The notes below the pieces were generated by a model. The model did not search any database. It had not been told where the DNA came from and saw nothing but the letters and a program-made list of their open reading frames with translations. This document shows, piece after piece, positions 1-11,020 of a DNA stretch of 64,000 bases. Each line of letters opens with the position of its first letter. Position 1 is the first letter of the stretch. This stretch comes from Cydia pomonella (taxonomy: Eukaryota; Arthropoda; Insecta; Lepidoptera; Tortricidae): assembly GCF_033807575.1 (NCBI RefSeq), contig NC_084730.1, positions 6,307,986 through 6,371,985 on the forward strand, read 5' to 3'. Made by a program: the position numbers and the translations under genes.

Positions 1-69
1 CAATAATTAATTTATTCTTTTCGTCATGATTTTTAGTTTTTAATTTTCCACAAGTAAAATACAATTTAA

Positions 70-463
70 GAGGCTGTCAACACCCAATGTCCTTGAAATT
101 GATGTTACTTAAACAGTTTTTTAAGAAAGACTATTTGTATTTCAAAGACCTTGGTTGTACTCGATATATGATTGAACGAAATCGGCTCGATAGAAAATAA
201 TTGCAAAGATTGGTCTTAAAATCACAATTAAACGGTTTTATGTCTTTATTGTTTTGACTTATGACTCTGCAATTAAAATCACAATTTCAAAACATTTTTA
301 TCTAAACCGTGGTTGAGTAAAATATTACACTAATAATCCACTTTTTTTTATTTAAATATTTTTCTTATTATTCCCTTGCCCAGGCTCAGTAACATGCGTC
401 AGTGCTATCTCATTTACTCCGGTACAAATAGACAGTGTGCGCGCTTTAGGTATTGACAGCCTC
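70..463. mobile_element. piggyBac-like MITE with TTAA flanks
   Basis: The ends are inverted copies of GAGGCTGTCAA and each is bordered by TTAA (66-69 and 464-467). The 394-bp interior has no ORF and is AT-rich. A TTAA target duplication is the hallmark of piggyBac transposition, so this is probably a non-autonomous piggyBac-type element. The family assignment rests only on the TTAA flanks and the terminal repeat. Confidence 0.6.
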
Positions 464-778
464 TTAAACATATAATTGACTTTTTTGTTTAATTCATATA
501 AGCCACCAATACAAGGGTAACAGATTGGTCAGAAACAAGACGACGAAAAAATTTTTTACCCAAATATAAAAAGGTACTATTTTACTTCAAAAGAGTCAGA
601 GGCACAAGACGACACGTTAAAGCTTTTGAGTGTGAAGATGGTGCAGGAATCATATACTGAAAGTCTCCCAAGACCTCTCTTCTACTACCTCTTCACATCA
701 CTACTGAATGCAGCAGTATTTTTTATTTACTCTTTACCATCTCCATGTTTATATATATTGTGTCTTACGTTATCAGTA

Positions 779-963
779 CCCCTAGTGTAAATTTATTCGA
801 TAGCGAGACGTGACTTACGCGTTTGCGTTTAGTCTCATTTTGTATGGGATTTTGAGTTTCCAAAACGTTCCGCATGGCGCGCTGTTTCTAAATCCCATAC
901 AAAATGAGACTTAACGCAAACGCGTACGTCACGTTTCACTATCGAATAAATTTACACTAGGGG
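779..963. mobile_element. Fold-back MITE with about 80-bp arms
   Basis: The sequence starting CCCCTAGTGTAAATTTATTC is repeated in inverted orientation at the other end with few mismatches, so nearly the whole 185 bp folds into a hairpin with a short GC-rich loop. There is no ORF. No clear target duplication can be read outside the arms, so the superfamily is undetermined. Confidence 0.7.
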
Positions 964-1299
964 CTCTGATCGAACAGTGTTAAAACGCTCTTAGCAGTAC
1001 CTAGTGCGGATACGTCAATTTTGAAACCAAATGAAAACAATGCTTACTATAATAAGATTACGTAGCTATTAGAACAACAATGGCGTGGCTAATTCTAGGA
1101 CATTCCACAGGAAATACTAAGTCAAATTTCATGCAATACTTAGTTAATAATCTGTGAAAAAATAAAGCATAGATAATGGTTCTTATAACCGAAGACAGAG
1201 GGTCAAATATTCTCTATGGTATGAGCAAAGAGAATTGATTGTAAGAGAGAGTTAAAATCTAAGAAAAAATGTGCCCCTTATTTTGACATCCAAAACAGA

Positions 1300-1394
1300 T
1301 GGCGCTGTACTGCGTCTCGATCAATGAATTGTCGAACGTCAACTTTTGGCAATCACAGCTACCGCCAAATATATGGGGCTGTACAGCGCCATCT
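1300..1394. repeat. Short inverted repeat around an AGATGGCGCTGTAC motif
   Basis: AGATGGCGCTGTAC near 1300 and its inverse GTACAGCGCCATCT near 1381 bracket about 80 bp of AT-rich DNA. The core AGATGGCGCTGT recurs near 60617. It is probably the remnant of a dispersed element. No coding sequence is seen. Confidence 0.4.
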
Positions 1395-1679
1395 CGTTTA
1401 CCTGTCAAATTCGAAGCACGAAATTGTCTTCGTTTTTACACACCTTAATCAATGTACCTATCTTTGATATGAGTTACGTTTACACGTCTTTCCTGTAAAC
1501 ATTATAGTATAATTTGAAAGTATGATTTTCGTACTTTATCCTCGTTATAGGCATGGTGAACCCTCTTTCTTAAAATTTGTATGATGAACGTTTTAGAAAA
1601 ATGTGTATAAATAGTTACATTTTGTAAAGTTTACTGGGTACCTATCCAAGATGCCAATTGTTTGCGACGTGGATAACAA

Positions 1680-1941
1680 TAAATAAATAAATATTATTGG
1701 ACATTATTACACAAATTGACTAAGTCCCACAGTAAGCTCAATAAGGCTTGTGTTGAGGGTACTTAGACAACGATATATATAATATGTAAATATTTATAAA
1801 TACTTAAGTACATAGAAAACACCCATGACTCACGGACAAATATCCATGCTCATCACACGAATAAATACCCTTACCAGGATTTGAACCCGGGACCATCAGC
1901 TTCGTAGGCAGGGTCACTACCCACTAGGCCAAACCAGTCGT
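1680..1941 (-). mobile_element. tRNA-derived SINE, family B copy 1
   Basis: Read on the minus strand, this begins with a tRNA-like head (GGCCTAGTGGGTAGTGACCC, then the B-box GGTTCAAATCC). A body ending near TGGGACTTAGTCAATTTGTG follows, then an (AAAT)n-type tail. The same order recurs at 6900, 16741, 17479, 17632, 35970, 44270 and 59649. Such elements are transcribed by RNA polymerase III from the internal A and B boxes and need LINE machinery to move. Confidence 0.85.
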
Positions 1942-2699
1942 CAACAATAGTACGCTTAGGCATGTCTCTCCGACATACTAATACGGAAGAGTAATACAAA
2001 CAAACGCAAACGATTGGTATCTTGGCTAGGCCCTCAGGAAAGATGCCGCACCGGCTTTCCTGAACCTTTTTGACCCGTGACGATTACATGATTTAAGTTT
2101 CGATTGTAATTTCTATCAACAATTTTCATCTTGGAAATCCAGGTTTTCTTACGAAAAAAAAAACTTTCAATGCGTTATATTTTAATACTGTAGTTTGTTA
2201 TGTTCAAAATAAGAATATATCTTAATATGTGGAGCATGATTAAGGCAGAGTTAGCATGTGGCTCACAAAGTTACTCAACCGCGGCGATTCTGTTCCACTT
2301 TTACTTGTCGTTTTGTTCGGAACTGTGTCGAATTCACGTGCTTTTAACGTAATATATCCCCTCGTGCGGCAAGAAGCCTCGAAATGGACGCTCTATGGTA
2401 GCGGCGGCCGCCATTTTAAACTTAGAAATATATTCTTGACTATGATATGTTGTTGAGTGCCATTTTGACTAGTGTTTGTAGTGAAGTTGAGTCGTTTGAG
2501 TCTAAAGGAGGGTGGGCTAATTGGCTCATTTGACCAATAAGGGCAAGCGGCATGTCACCGGATAGGTTATTCTAAGTTGTAAAACTTTTACTATGGCAGG
2601 TAGTCCCAAATCTTTGTGTGAAAAAAGTTATCGCCGCAAAAAGTAGTGAGTTGGAACGTGAGTATATAGTTTTTTTCGATACTAAGTTCCTGTGTCGCA

Positions 2700-2850
2700 G
2701 ATCATGATTTTTTTTATACGACGCCGGGGCAAACAAGCATACGGCCCGCCTGATGGTAAGCAGTTTCCGTAGCCTATGCACGCCTGCAACTCTAGAGGAG
2801 TTACATGCGCGTTGCCGACCCTAACACTCCGGACCCTCGTTGAGCTCTCA
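2700..2850 (-). mobile_element. 5'-truncated LINE 3' end (GGCAAACAAGCATACGG family)
   Basis: On the minus strand the segment reads from the degenerate end of a LINE coding region into a short 3' UTR (TTACCATCAGGCGGGCCGTA, then TGCTTGTTTGCC). It ends in an A-rich tail (T-run on the plus strand at 2708). The same tail occurs at 10390, 25905, 36509, 44290 and 59345. At 25905 it follows a recognisable LINE C-terminus, which shows what the short copies derive from. Confidence 0.7.
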
Positions 2851-3027
2851 CTAAGACGATTATTGTCGATGATTTTATATCACGATTTTTTGGTCTTCAA
2901 AATCTAATGAGGAAGTTGCATTTTATCCACATAATGGCAAATTAACTACTTATATGCATGTTTTGTCTTGTTTCCATGTTGGCTGGTGGAATTGACTTTT
3001 CTTTTCTTTTTTGTGAATGATGAGGAA

Positions 3028-3342
3028 GCGCTGGTGGCCAGCGGTAAGAGCGTGCGACTTGCAATCCGGAGGTCGTGGGTTCAAATGAGTTTTTCGGAAC
3101 TTATGTACGAAATATCATTTGATATTTACCAGTCGCTTTTCGGTGAAGGAAAACATCGTGAGGAAACCGGACTAATCCCAACACGGCCTAGTTTACCCTC
3201 TGGGTTGGGAGGTCAGATGGCAGTCGCTTTCGTAAAAACTAGTGCCTACGCCAAATCTTGGGATTAGTTGTCAAGCGGACCCCAGGCTTCCATGAGCCGT
3301 GGCAAAATAGCGGGACAACGCGAGGAAGTAGAAGATAGTTAA
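3028..3342 (+). mobile_element. tRNA-derived SINE, family A copy 1
   Basis: The tRNA-like head carries an A-box-like GGTGGCCAGCGGTAAGAGCG and a B-box GGGTTCAAA. A conserved body follows (TGAGTTTTTCGGAAC, GGAAACCGGACTAATCCC, CCACGGC-type end). This copy lacks about 15 bp just after the B-box compared with the copies at 23.6 and 27.8 kb. A 99-codon ORF across it is accidental, since the same body is read in other frames in the other copies. Confidence 0.85.
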
Positions 3343-3619
3343 ACCAGTTACATTCCACTGAGTAGGTACATACTTTAGAATTAGAAATAATTACTATTAA
3401 AACATGTCACGCGAACAAGTCGTTTCAAACCCAAATTCACAGATTTTCTTTTATTTTTTATGAGAAAACGCTCTCAGTTTCGTCATAAGTACGTCAATTA
3501 AATGTGAGATAACAGTCAAAGAAAATATATAACAGCAATTTGTACTTCGCACGCACTGCCAAAAATTTCAACACTACATTTCTGAGGGCCTAGCTTGCAA
3601 ATAGGAAAAATAATAACCT

Positions 3620-4050
3620 GTCTTATCTCATAACCGGTTATATAATCGGTTATGACCAAAAAATAACCGATAACCGATTATAATCGGTTTCGGTTATTTT
3701 TGACAAATAATGATAAATTTACAATCAAGTAATCAGACAAAATTACCATAAAACTTGCATTGTCAGATAATGGGGTTATTCTTAATAAAACACACAAAAT
3801 ATAGGAAAAGTGAAAATATGACCTAGGACGTGACACAACATTCAATCTAAATATTTCATAAATACGAGAAATAAATTTGATGTAGGTATTATCGTTAGTA
3901 AAGTAAATAAATATTTAACATTATAATGACAAACAAAAAAGGCACGATTTTGAAGTCATTAGAAGATCCATCCATAGAATTTAAGTCATAAATAGATAAC
4001 CGAAAATAACCGTAACCGGTTATTCGGTTTTTTAATAATCGGTTATAATT
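3620..4050. repeat. Clustered AACCGGTTAT/ATAACCGATTAT motifs
   Basis: Alternating inverted motifs of the AATAACCGATTATAATCGGT type cluster at about 3628-3700 and 4000-4050, with AT-rich DNA between. The similar ends suggest an inverted-repeat element of about 420 bp, but the boundaries and any target duplication are unclear. No ORF is present. Confidence 0.4.
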
Positions 4051-4184
4051 TTTTCAAAATCTTTACGTTTATATAACGTATGAAAATTATAACGTGTATT
4101 TTCGTCGCATCTATCTCGATACAGTCAGTGACACTGTCCGACACAACTTAGTAGCAACCAATAGAGACCGTGAGCGTTGGAGGG

Positions 4185-4320
4185 TCTGCCATCTTGTGGC
4201 CTGAATCGGAACCACAAACATGCACATTTACACCTCACGTGTTTTCTTGTGCATAGTAGGTTCTGCCATCTTGTGGGCTACATCGGAACAATAAACATCA
4301 CATTTACGCCTCGCGCCAAA
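4185..4320 (+). repeat. Two imperfect tandem 74-bp units
   Basis: CTGCCATCTTGTGG followed by a conserved stretch (ATCGGAAC, AAACAT, CACATTTA, GCCTC) occurs at 4189 and again at 4263, a period of about 74 bp. The ORFs drawn across this region and its surroundings (4177-4650) look like chance frames. Confidence 0.5.
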
Positions 4321-5110
4321 AATCTGACAGCTCCTGTGCTGCCTCCTACAGTTCATGCACGCTCCCTATCGCGCGCGTCAACCAATCAATCAACCAATTG
4401 CGTTGTAGCATTCCACCAAACGACAATGATACTGAAATTTTTGTCTAGCCTCCACAATCGTGAAATATTTTCGCGCAACGAGTTTCCAACATGACATCGG
4501 CCTTCGACGTTGGTGTTGTAGCAGTTCTTCGCTTTTTTGTAGGCTTTTAAAGGTACATATTTGCACACTTGAGGAAGCGGCGAATAAACATAAAAGGTCA
4601 ACATTTATGCGCAAGGATGGCTTGTTTTTTGGAAGCACATTCAGATTTTAAAACATAACAATGTAGATATAAGTATTTGCATTAAGATAAGATAAAGATA
4701 AGTTTTTTTTCCAAGTAGGCATATTACAATTACGATTATTATTATTTATTTATTAATTCTATCTGCTACTTTGTCATTTGAATTTCCAAATATGCAATAA
4801 ATTCATTCCTTCATTCATTCAAAGGCATAATCACATTGAGATCATACTTATTAAATTTGAATAAGCCTTTTGATAAAACAAGTTGGCTTTAGATTGTCAT
4901 GATAAAATAATAAAGATAAATTGAGGAAAATTATAAACTTGACGGAAAGTTTGACTGCTACTGAGTACTGACTCACCGACTCAAAAATGACCTTTGACCT
5001 AGCACGATGTCATATGTGACCGCGGCCGGCAAATAGATCATTCTACTTTATACTGCAGGTTTTTTTGTTCCCAGAAGCAAGTATTTGATTTTTATATTTG
5101 CGAATTATGT

Positions 5111-6218
5111 CTCTTCTTCTTCCTCGCGTTGTCCCGACATTTTGCCACGGCTCATGGGAGCCTGGGGTCCGCTTGACAAATAATCCCAAGATTTGGCGTA
5201 GGTACTACTTTTTATGAAAGCGATTGCCATCTGACCTTCCAACCCAGAGGGTAAACTAGGCCCTGTTGGGATTAGTCCGGTTTCCTCACGATGTTTTCCT
5301 TCACCGAAAGGGTCTCCCCAAACTAGTCGACGCCGTTTCGGCAAATCGCGTACGGAAAAAGCTTTATGTCAACGCAATAAGAGCGAATAAGTCGTAAATC
5401 GGCTCGGCCCACGCGAAACGACGTCTTTCGACGGGAAAACGGCGTTTTGCCGTAAAGCTGTTCGCACTCGTACGACGCTGTTTGCAGCCTACCGCACACG
5501 TTCGCATTCATAAATCTCCTTATACCGCCGTACGGTGCCGGAAAGAGTTGAACGGCTCCGATCACGGCCGAGTACCTACGATAAGGACCGGTCAGAGCTG
5601 GCGGAAGCCGTTCAGCGTCTTCGACGGCCGAACATAGCTGACGACGGCCGAACAGAGCCGATGACGGTAAAAATGCTGGTAAGCCTTTTTTTCCATGCCC
5701 GTCTACGTAAAATATCCATCATCACAGGTTATTATATAATGTGTAACAATTACCAAGGAAAATAATCTTACAGGTCTGTTCAATTTCAAACTCAGGTTGT
5801 TACTAACAACCAGTCTCCAAAAATGAAATTTACGATTGCCGATCACCCGCTGTCCTACATCTGTTCGTCGGACTGAACGGCTGTACGTGTGCTGTCTGAC
5901 GTCTCGACGGCAGGACGGAGCACGGGAGAGCCGACCGTCGCTTTACAACTGTTGCGATAGCAAGTCGCAGGCGATCGGGCGTCTCTACGGCCGCAAGGAG
6001 GATGAGACTGCTAAACGCAGGTGTCCAACCGTGGAGACGGTCGATCGGCTAAATGCGAATAGTGTGGTGTAAAACACTCGGCGAAAGCCGACTCCGCGTC
6101 GACTGGTTTGGGGAGACCCAAAAGCGACTGGTAAATATCAAATGATATTTCGTACATAAGTTCCGAAAAACTCATTGGTACGAGCCGGGGTTTGAACCCG
6201 CGACCTCCGGATTGCAAG
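5111..6218 (-). mobile_element. SINE family A copy 2, split by a transposon, with 16-bp TSD
   Basis: The 3' part of the SINE is at 5111-5309 and the rest of its body and truncated head at 6120-6218, both on the minus strand. The whole unit is flanked by the direct repeat TATTTGCGAATTATGT (5095-5110 and 6219-6234), the target duplication made by LINE-type insertion. Comparison with the intact copy at 23.6 kb shows that the middle 810 bp is a later insertion. The head stops shortly after the B-box, so the copy was 5' truncated when it inserted. Confidence 0.85.
5310..6119. mobile_element. 810-bp non-autonomous DNA transposon inside SINE A2
   Basis: The element begins GGGTCTCCCCAAACTAGTCG and ends with its inverted complement (CGACTGGTTTGGGGAGACCC), a terminal repeat of about 24 bp with one mismatch. 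The unbroken SINE reads ACCGAAAAGCG, so the insertion duplicated AAA, giving a 3-bp target duplication. A 3-bp duplication with G-rich ends would fit a PIF/Harbinger-type element, though AAA is not the usual TWA target. The interior is GC-rich with repeated GACGGCCGAACA-like motifs. Its small ORFs are unlike known proteins and probably not genes. Confidence 0.75.
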
Positions 6219-6899
6219 TATTTGCGAATTATGTATTTTTTTAAATTGTATATGAATATAAAGCACATTAAATTGCCCCACTAACGATACCTTGGAACCA
6301 AGGTAAAAATATTTTATCAATTTTTATATATTTTTTATAAGTAACAAAGTTGTCATTACAAGTAAAAGGGCAGAAACGGTAACATAGTTGTATATTTGCA
6401 TACTCCAGGCTATAAATACTAAAAATAAATAAGTCAAGGGTCAAATATTGAGGCCTATTCTGTACTCATCATGTTTTAGTAGCTAGTCTATTAAATTTTC
6501 AAGATTCTTTGGAATTGTGTGAAAAAATGGCTGCGTTCTACATTTTCCAATACTTGCATGACGTGAAACAATTTATTTTAACTGCAGTCAACTTTATTGT
6601 AAGTATACTAGCAAATACGTGCCACATGTAAGTAACATCTACGCAGCAAATATCTTATTATTGACAGTAATAATTGATTACCGATTAAGTAGGTATAACA
6701 TGTCAACAGATGTTGTTTTCACAGGTGTGTGTGTATGTTTGTGACACGAATAGAACTATGTAATCGATTCTAAGTATGACTGGATGTGTAATAAAAGTCA
6801 TACTTTTTATTATTACCAATTAACTAAGGCTGCGTTTCGTCCAGAGATGTGCGAGCATGCGTAGCGAGGGATGTGTCTCTTAAGATCCGGGGGGGATTT

Positions 6900-7164
6900 G
6901 ACGACCGGTTTGGCCTAGTGGGTAGTGACCCTGCCTACGAAGCTGATGGTCCCGGGTTCAAATCCTGGTAAGGGCATTTATTCGTGTGATGTGCATGGAT
7001 ATTTGTTCCTGAGTCATGGGTGTTTTCTATGTATTTATGTATTTATAAATATTTATATATATCGTTGTCTAAGTACCCTCAACACAAGCCTTATTGAGCT
7101 TACTGTGGGACTTAGTCAATTTGTGTAATAATGTCCTATAATATTTATTTATTTATTTATTTAA
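6900..7164 (+). mobile_element. tRNA-derived SINE, family B copy 2
   Basis: Near-complete copy. It has the head ACCGGTTTGGCCTAGTGGGT, the B-box GGTTCAAATCC, the body through TGGGACTTAGTCAATTTGTG, and a (TTTA)n tail at 7142-7163. It closely resembles the copies at 17632 and 59649. Confidence 0.88.
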
Positions 7165-7239
7165 GAACGTAAATTCGAAAAAAAGAGGAAACGCAGCCTA
7201 ATGATAATAGTTTATTTTCTAATGTATTGTTGTTTTAAT

Positions 7240-7650
7240 TGAAAGTGTTTACTCAGCTTTTGTTTCACGATATTATTAAAAAAAATTAACCCATGTTCAA
7301 AAGTTAGAGGGCACATCTTTTTTTCTTTCGGAGCGACTATATCCGAAAATATAAATTTTGTCAAAAAATGGTTTTTGCAGACCCTTATTCGTTTTGAAAG
7401 ACCTATCCAACGATACCCCAAACTATTGAGTCAAAGAAAAAAAAACACAAGATATCATTTTGGGTACCTTAAAAAAAATCTTGTTTTTATTATACCATTC
7501 TGTCGCCATGTATAGTATGTATACATGCCAAATTGCAGCTTTCTAGCACTAACGATCATCAGATCAGCAAAATGAGCAAAGCCGCGGATGGACGGACGGA
7601 CATGGCGAAACTATAAGGGTTTCTAGGTGACTACGAAACCCTAAAAACAA
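7240..7650. repeat. Dispersed repeat ending in an ACGAAACCCTAAAA-like arm
   Basis: The segment GAAAGACCTATCCAACGATA and the terminal ACGGACGGACATGGCGAAAC, then CTATAAGGGTTTC, are diverged versions of blocks seen at 19993-21035 and 40198-40755. It is a degenerate member of that family, without coding content. Confidence 0.55.
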
Positions 7651-7674
7651 ATATATATAACAGTGCTCTATCTC

Positions 7675-8075
7675 TATTACCTGTCATATCAAAACATTTT
7701 ATAATCTGTGATAGACTACCCGATGACTTACAGATACTCCGAGGCAACATATTCAAGCGCAAATTGACTAGCTGGCTTTTGGACAGATGCGTTTTTAGTA
7801 TTAAGGATTATTTGAATAACTGTCTTTGCAATTTGATTTGATTTTTATTTGTAAAAAATATTTTTCATTGTCATTTTCATATTTTTTACTAATTATTATA
7901 TTATTCTTTATTCATGTTTGTATTGTTTTATTATTTGATGTTAGAATGTGCTCCTATGTAATGTTTGCATGTCTGCACGCAGACTGAATACACTGGGCTA
8001 TTGTATTTTTTTGTACCTATATGATCTGCATGTATATACGTTTATTATGTGCAAATAAAGATAATAAAGAATATT
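7675..8075 (+). mobile_element. 5'-truncated LINE C-terminus and 3' UTR
   Basis: A frame reading LPDDLQILRGNIFKRKLTSW followed by LLDRCVFSI and YLNNCL ends in a stop near 7840. This resembles the last 40 residues of LINE (CR1/Jockey-type) reverse transcriptases. A roughly 200-bp AT-rich 3' UTR follows and ends TGTGCAAATAAAGATAATAA at about 8065. The rest of the element is absent. The clade is not certain. Confidence 0.55.
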
Positions 8076-8076
8076 T

Positions 8077-8300
8077 ACAGTACATATGGGGCTACTTTAT
8101 AGCACTAGTGCGAGAAGTAGCATATTACGTTACTGTGTCGAACATTTAAAGGGCCATATGTACTGTAAAACGTTGTACGATACATGTGCGAATAGGTAAT
8201 TCGCAACTCGTGTCGATTTAAAACACTCCCTTCGGTCGTGTTTTAATTTATCGCCACTCGTTTCGAATTTCCTATTTTTCGCACTTGTATCGTAATGTAC
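8077..8300. mobile_element. Inverted-repeat element with ACAGTACATATGG arms
   Basis: ACAGTACATATGGGGC at 8077 and its inverse GGGCCATATGTACTGT ending near 8170 enclose about 90 bp with a CACTAGTGCG core. A flank at 8172-8300 contains CTCGTGTCGATTTAAAAC and GTGTTTTAATTTATCG as a second inverted pair. The same arms and core recur at 27118-27207, which supports a dispersed MITE family. No ORF. Confidence 0.6.
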
Positions 8301-10140
8301 TATTTTATTTCAAGAATTTTACATTACAAGTAATGTAGTACATTGATCCCCACACTTGGCTCAGCCTGTAACATGGGAATCTCAGAGAAGTTATATATAA
8401 GATTTTTTTATAAATTCTTTGAATTTTTGAATCGGAGGTACGCTGTCAATAAAGAACGCTGACAAACTTACATATTTAGGTGCAGTTATTTCTAAAGTGC
8501 ATTAATGAACCGTTATTTCCCCAATTTATGTTCGTATAATTAGTATTATTTGGTCACTTGCATAAGTTAACAACCTTGAAATTGAGTAACTGCGTTACTT
8601 AATGGTAACTAACTAGTAAACAGGTGTACTTACATTTAGTTCACATTAAGTAACTCTCCGCATACTGGTACATACACAGTCTGAAATTATAGATACGAAC
8701 AAAGTTCCAAAAATATGTATATACGACCTTGTTGCCGATATATTAAGGTGTATACATATATTTGGCACTTTATTGTCCGTGTCTTATAGGTATTTAGACG
8801 TGACCGTACAAACTGAATTTGAAAAAAGTTCCAAATTCAAAATCACTAAAGTTACTCTGGGTCTTACGAGGTGCTCGTATATGTTTAAAATATGCTTCGT
8901 ATGTGTTTAAAATATGCTTAATAAACTTTTTAATAGATATAGTCTTCTATAACTTAAAATAATTTTATAACTATGTAAACCTAAATATATGTTAAAAATG
9001 GTTTAAGATAAAATATTAAAACCTAGTTTAAGATATAAATAATTGTATGCCCGAAAAGGGTAAAACTGTTGATACTCATCAAAAAATGTATCTAGTCATA
9101 TTCTTGTACCTACACAGTTTACACAATAAATATTTCTGTTTTCTGATGTATTGAGCACTCTAAGCCACTTGCTCCATCCTACTAACCAGGGGTTAACCGA
9201 TTAAACCGTTAACCCAGTGTCAAATTGTACTGGTAACCATGATGACTCCAGGTTTAACCGGTTAACATTTTGTTACGAATTGTGGAATGGTACAAGTGGC
9301 GCTAAGTAGGTATACTTATTTCTTAATGTTAGTGCCGTTAGTTAATTTTGTTAAAAAATACATACAATAATACGTTCTCGTAGATTTAGGTAAATAAGTT
9401 TTAGTTTTAGTAAATATTTCCTGATACTTGTTCCTTGGAAGTCAATGCCAAATAAATATCGTTTGACAGGACGGCATGTTTTGTTATTTGTAAATGTTTG
9501 AAACAAATATCCGTTGACAAGATTTTACATTAACATTTAGACTAAAGACAATATTGTTAGTAAATATCGTCAGCTATTTTTAATTCTGGTTACTTACGGC
9601 CCGATTCGAAGAATGAAATACGATTACGATAAGTTCTGGTTTAGATAAGTTGTCATTTAAATATCGTTACTATATGCATAATTGAGTCAATTGAGAGAAG
9701 CAGATCGATTCGGGCAACCAATTGAACCAATGTTACTTTGACGTTAGAAGTATCGTAGATAAGGAGTATGGATTTAAAAGGAGTGAAATCTCTTATGGTT
9801 GAACTGTTGCAAAAGTGTCCAGCTGTCAGCTATAAATAATAGTTCCAAATCTCTCCAGAGTAGCGCTAGAGTAGCTAAGAACTAAGGCGTTATTGACGGA
9901 GTGAAGTGCGCTATCTATGATTTGATTATTTTTTCAAGTATTCTAGGTATTGTAGCGACACCTATTTAAGGTTTTTCGATGACACTTTGGTACATGGAGA
10001 TTTAATTCCTTACCTCCACCTTCCGTAATCGTAGATAGATCGTATGGGGATCACAGCGGAATTGAAATAAACGTTAATTTTGATATGTCGTTTTGTTATC
10101 GATCTTTTAAAGATCTTTCCAAGATCTTAAACGTGTCTTA
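8301..10140. other. AT-rich intergenic stretch, no gene seen
   Basis: No ORF with recognisable protein features occurs in this 1.8 kb. The only structures noted are a short inverted pair of AACCGGTTAAC-like motifs at about 9185-9270 and some AT-rich runs. I see no RNA gene. Confidence 0.5.
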
Positions 10141-10149
10141 ATCATTTTT

Positions 10150-10388
10150 CGAATAGGGCCGTTTGCCGTAAGTATGCCAGATAACTTATGGGCTAAATCA
10201 ACCACCAATTAGGCCCCACAAAATCGGACCCGAGGTCGCGGCAAACCTCGACGGCATCGGCGAGATGACCTTGACGCCTTCGACAGGAACTGGTGGGAGA
10301 CCGGTCAAGATCGCGATACGTGGAAAGGGAGGAGAGAGGCCTTAGCCCAGCAGTGTGGCACTCTAGGCTCATATAAAAAAAACTTATT
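10150..10388 (+). mobile_element. Degenerate RTE-like LINE C-terminus
   Basis: One frame reads MPDNLWAKSTTN, a stop, then GRGKPRRHRRDDLDAF and WKGRREALAQQCGTLGSY before an A-run. This matches the conserved C-terminal tail of RTE-type LINE proteins (a MPDDLWAK-type block, then a GRPRRRW-type block, then EAFAQQW). The internal stop shows a dead, 5'-truncated copy. The same tail appears at 28425-28670. Confidence 0.65.
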
Positions 10389-10389
10389 T

Positions 10390-10515
10390 TATTTTATACT
10401 ACGTCGGTGGCAAACAAGCATACAGCCCACCTGATGGTAAGCAGTATCCGTAGCCTATGTACGACTGCAACGACCCTAACCCCCTCCCGCCCCTCGTTGA
10501 GCTTTGACCTTCGTT
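10390..10515 (-). mobile_element. LINE 3' end fragment (GGCAAACAAGCATACGG family)
   Basis: This is the same minus-strand 3' tail as at 2700 and 25905. It abuts the RTE-like remnant at 10388, so one element inserted at or beside the tail of the other. The two tails point in opposite directions. Confidence 0.65.
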
Positions 10516-10606
10516 GGGATGTCAATAACAGAACTGATAATTTATAAGCCTAATTTGTAACACATAAGATTTGGTTTAATTGTCCCTAAATATCATAATG
10601 TCATTG

Positions 10607-11020
10607 TTACGGGTTTTTTTTTTTAAACTCCATTAACTTCGGGGTATGGCTAAGTACATTTAAAGAAACTGAATGACATCGTTTTTTTGTCATAAAAAGT
10701 AATTAATAGCGTTCTTATAGCACGTATATTATATTTAAATCCACCAAACAATTGAAAACTATGACATATCAATGACATGTCGAATATCGATCGTCCGAGA
10801 TAGTACATACTTGCGTGTAGCAAATGTATAAACTCATACTAAACACTGATCAATATGCAAACAGGCCCTATAGCAAGTGTACACGATCGTAGGGGCCTCA
10901 TCAGATAAAAATATATGATTTATTATCTCCAAAATGGAGTTAATTAGAATACCGGATTCTTTGAGAAAGATACTTAATTTAAGCCCAGGAATGCACCCTT
11001 GAAATTAACATACTTTAATA
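10607..11020. repeat. Dispersed 400-bp repeat, copy 1
   Basis: The order CTCCATTAACTTCGGGGTAT, CAATTGAAAACTATGACATA, AAACAGGCCCTA, TTATCTCCAAAATGGAGTTA, AATTTAAGCCCAGGAATGCA is repeated at 36118-36640. No coding potential is seen. It serves as the empty-site reference for the LINE insertion in the second copy. Its class is unknown. Confidence 0.65.

Noticed and set aside
2256..2456. 66-codon ORF with hydrophobic start
   Set aside because: No recognised family, no splice or expression evidence, and it ends at a repeat-rich stretch. Taken as a chance frame.
6900..6975. Family-B SINE heads as tRNA genes
   Set aside because: At least seven diverged copies with a long shared non-tRNA body and A/T-rich tails show these are SINEs.
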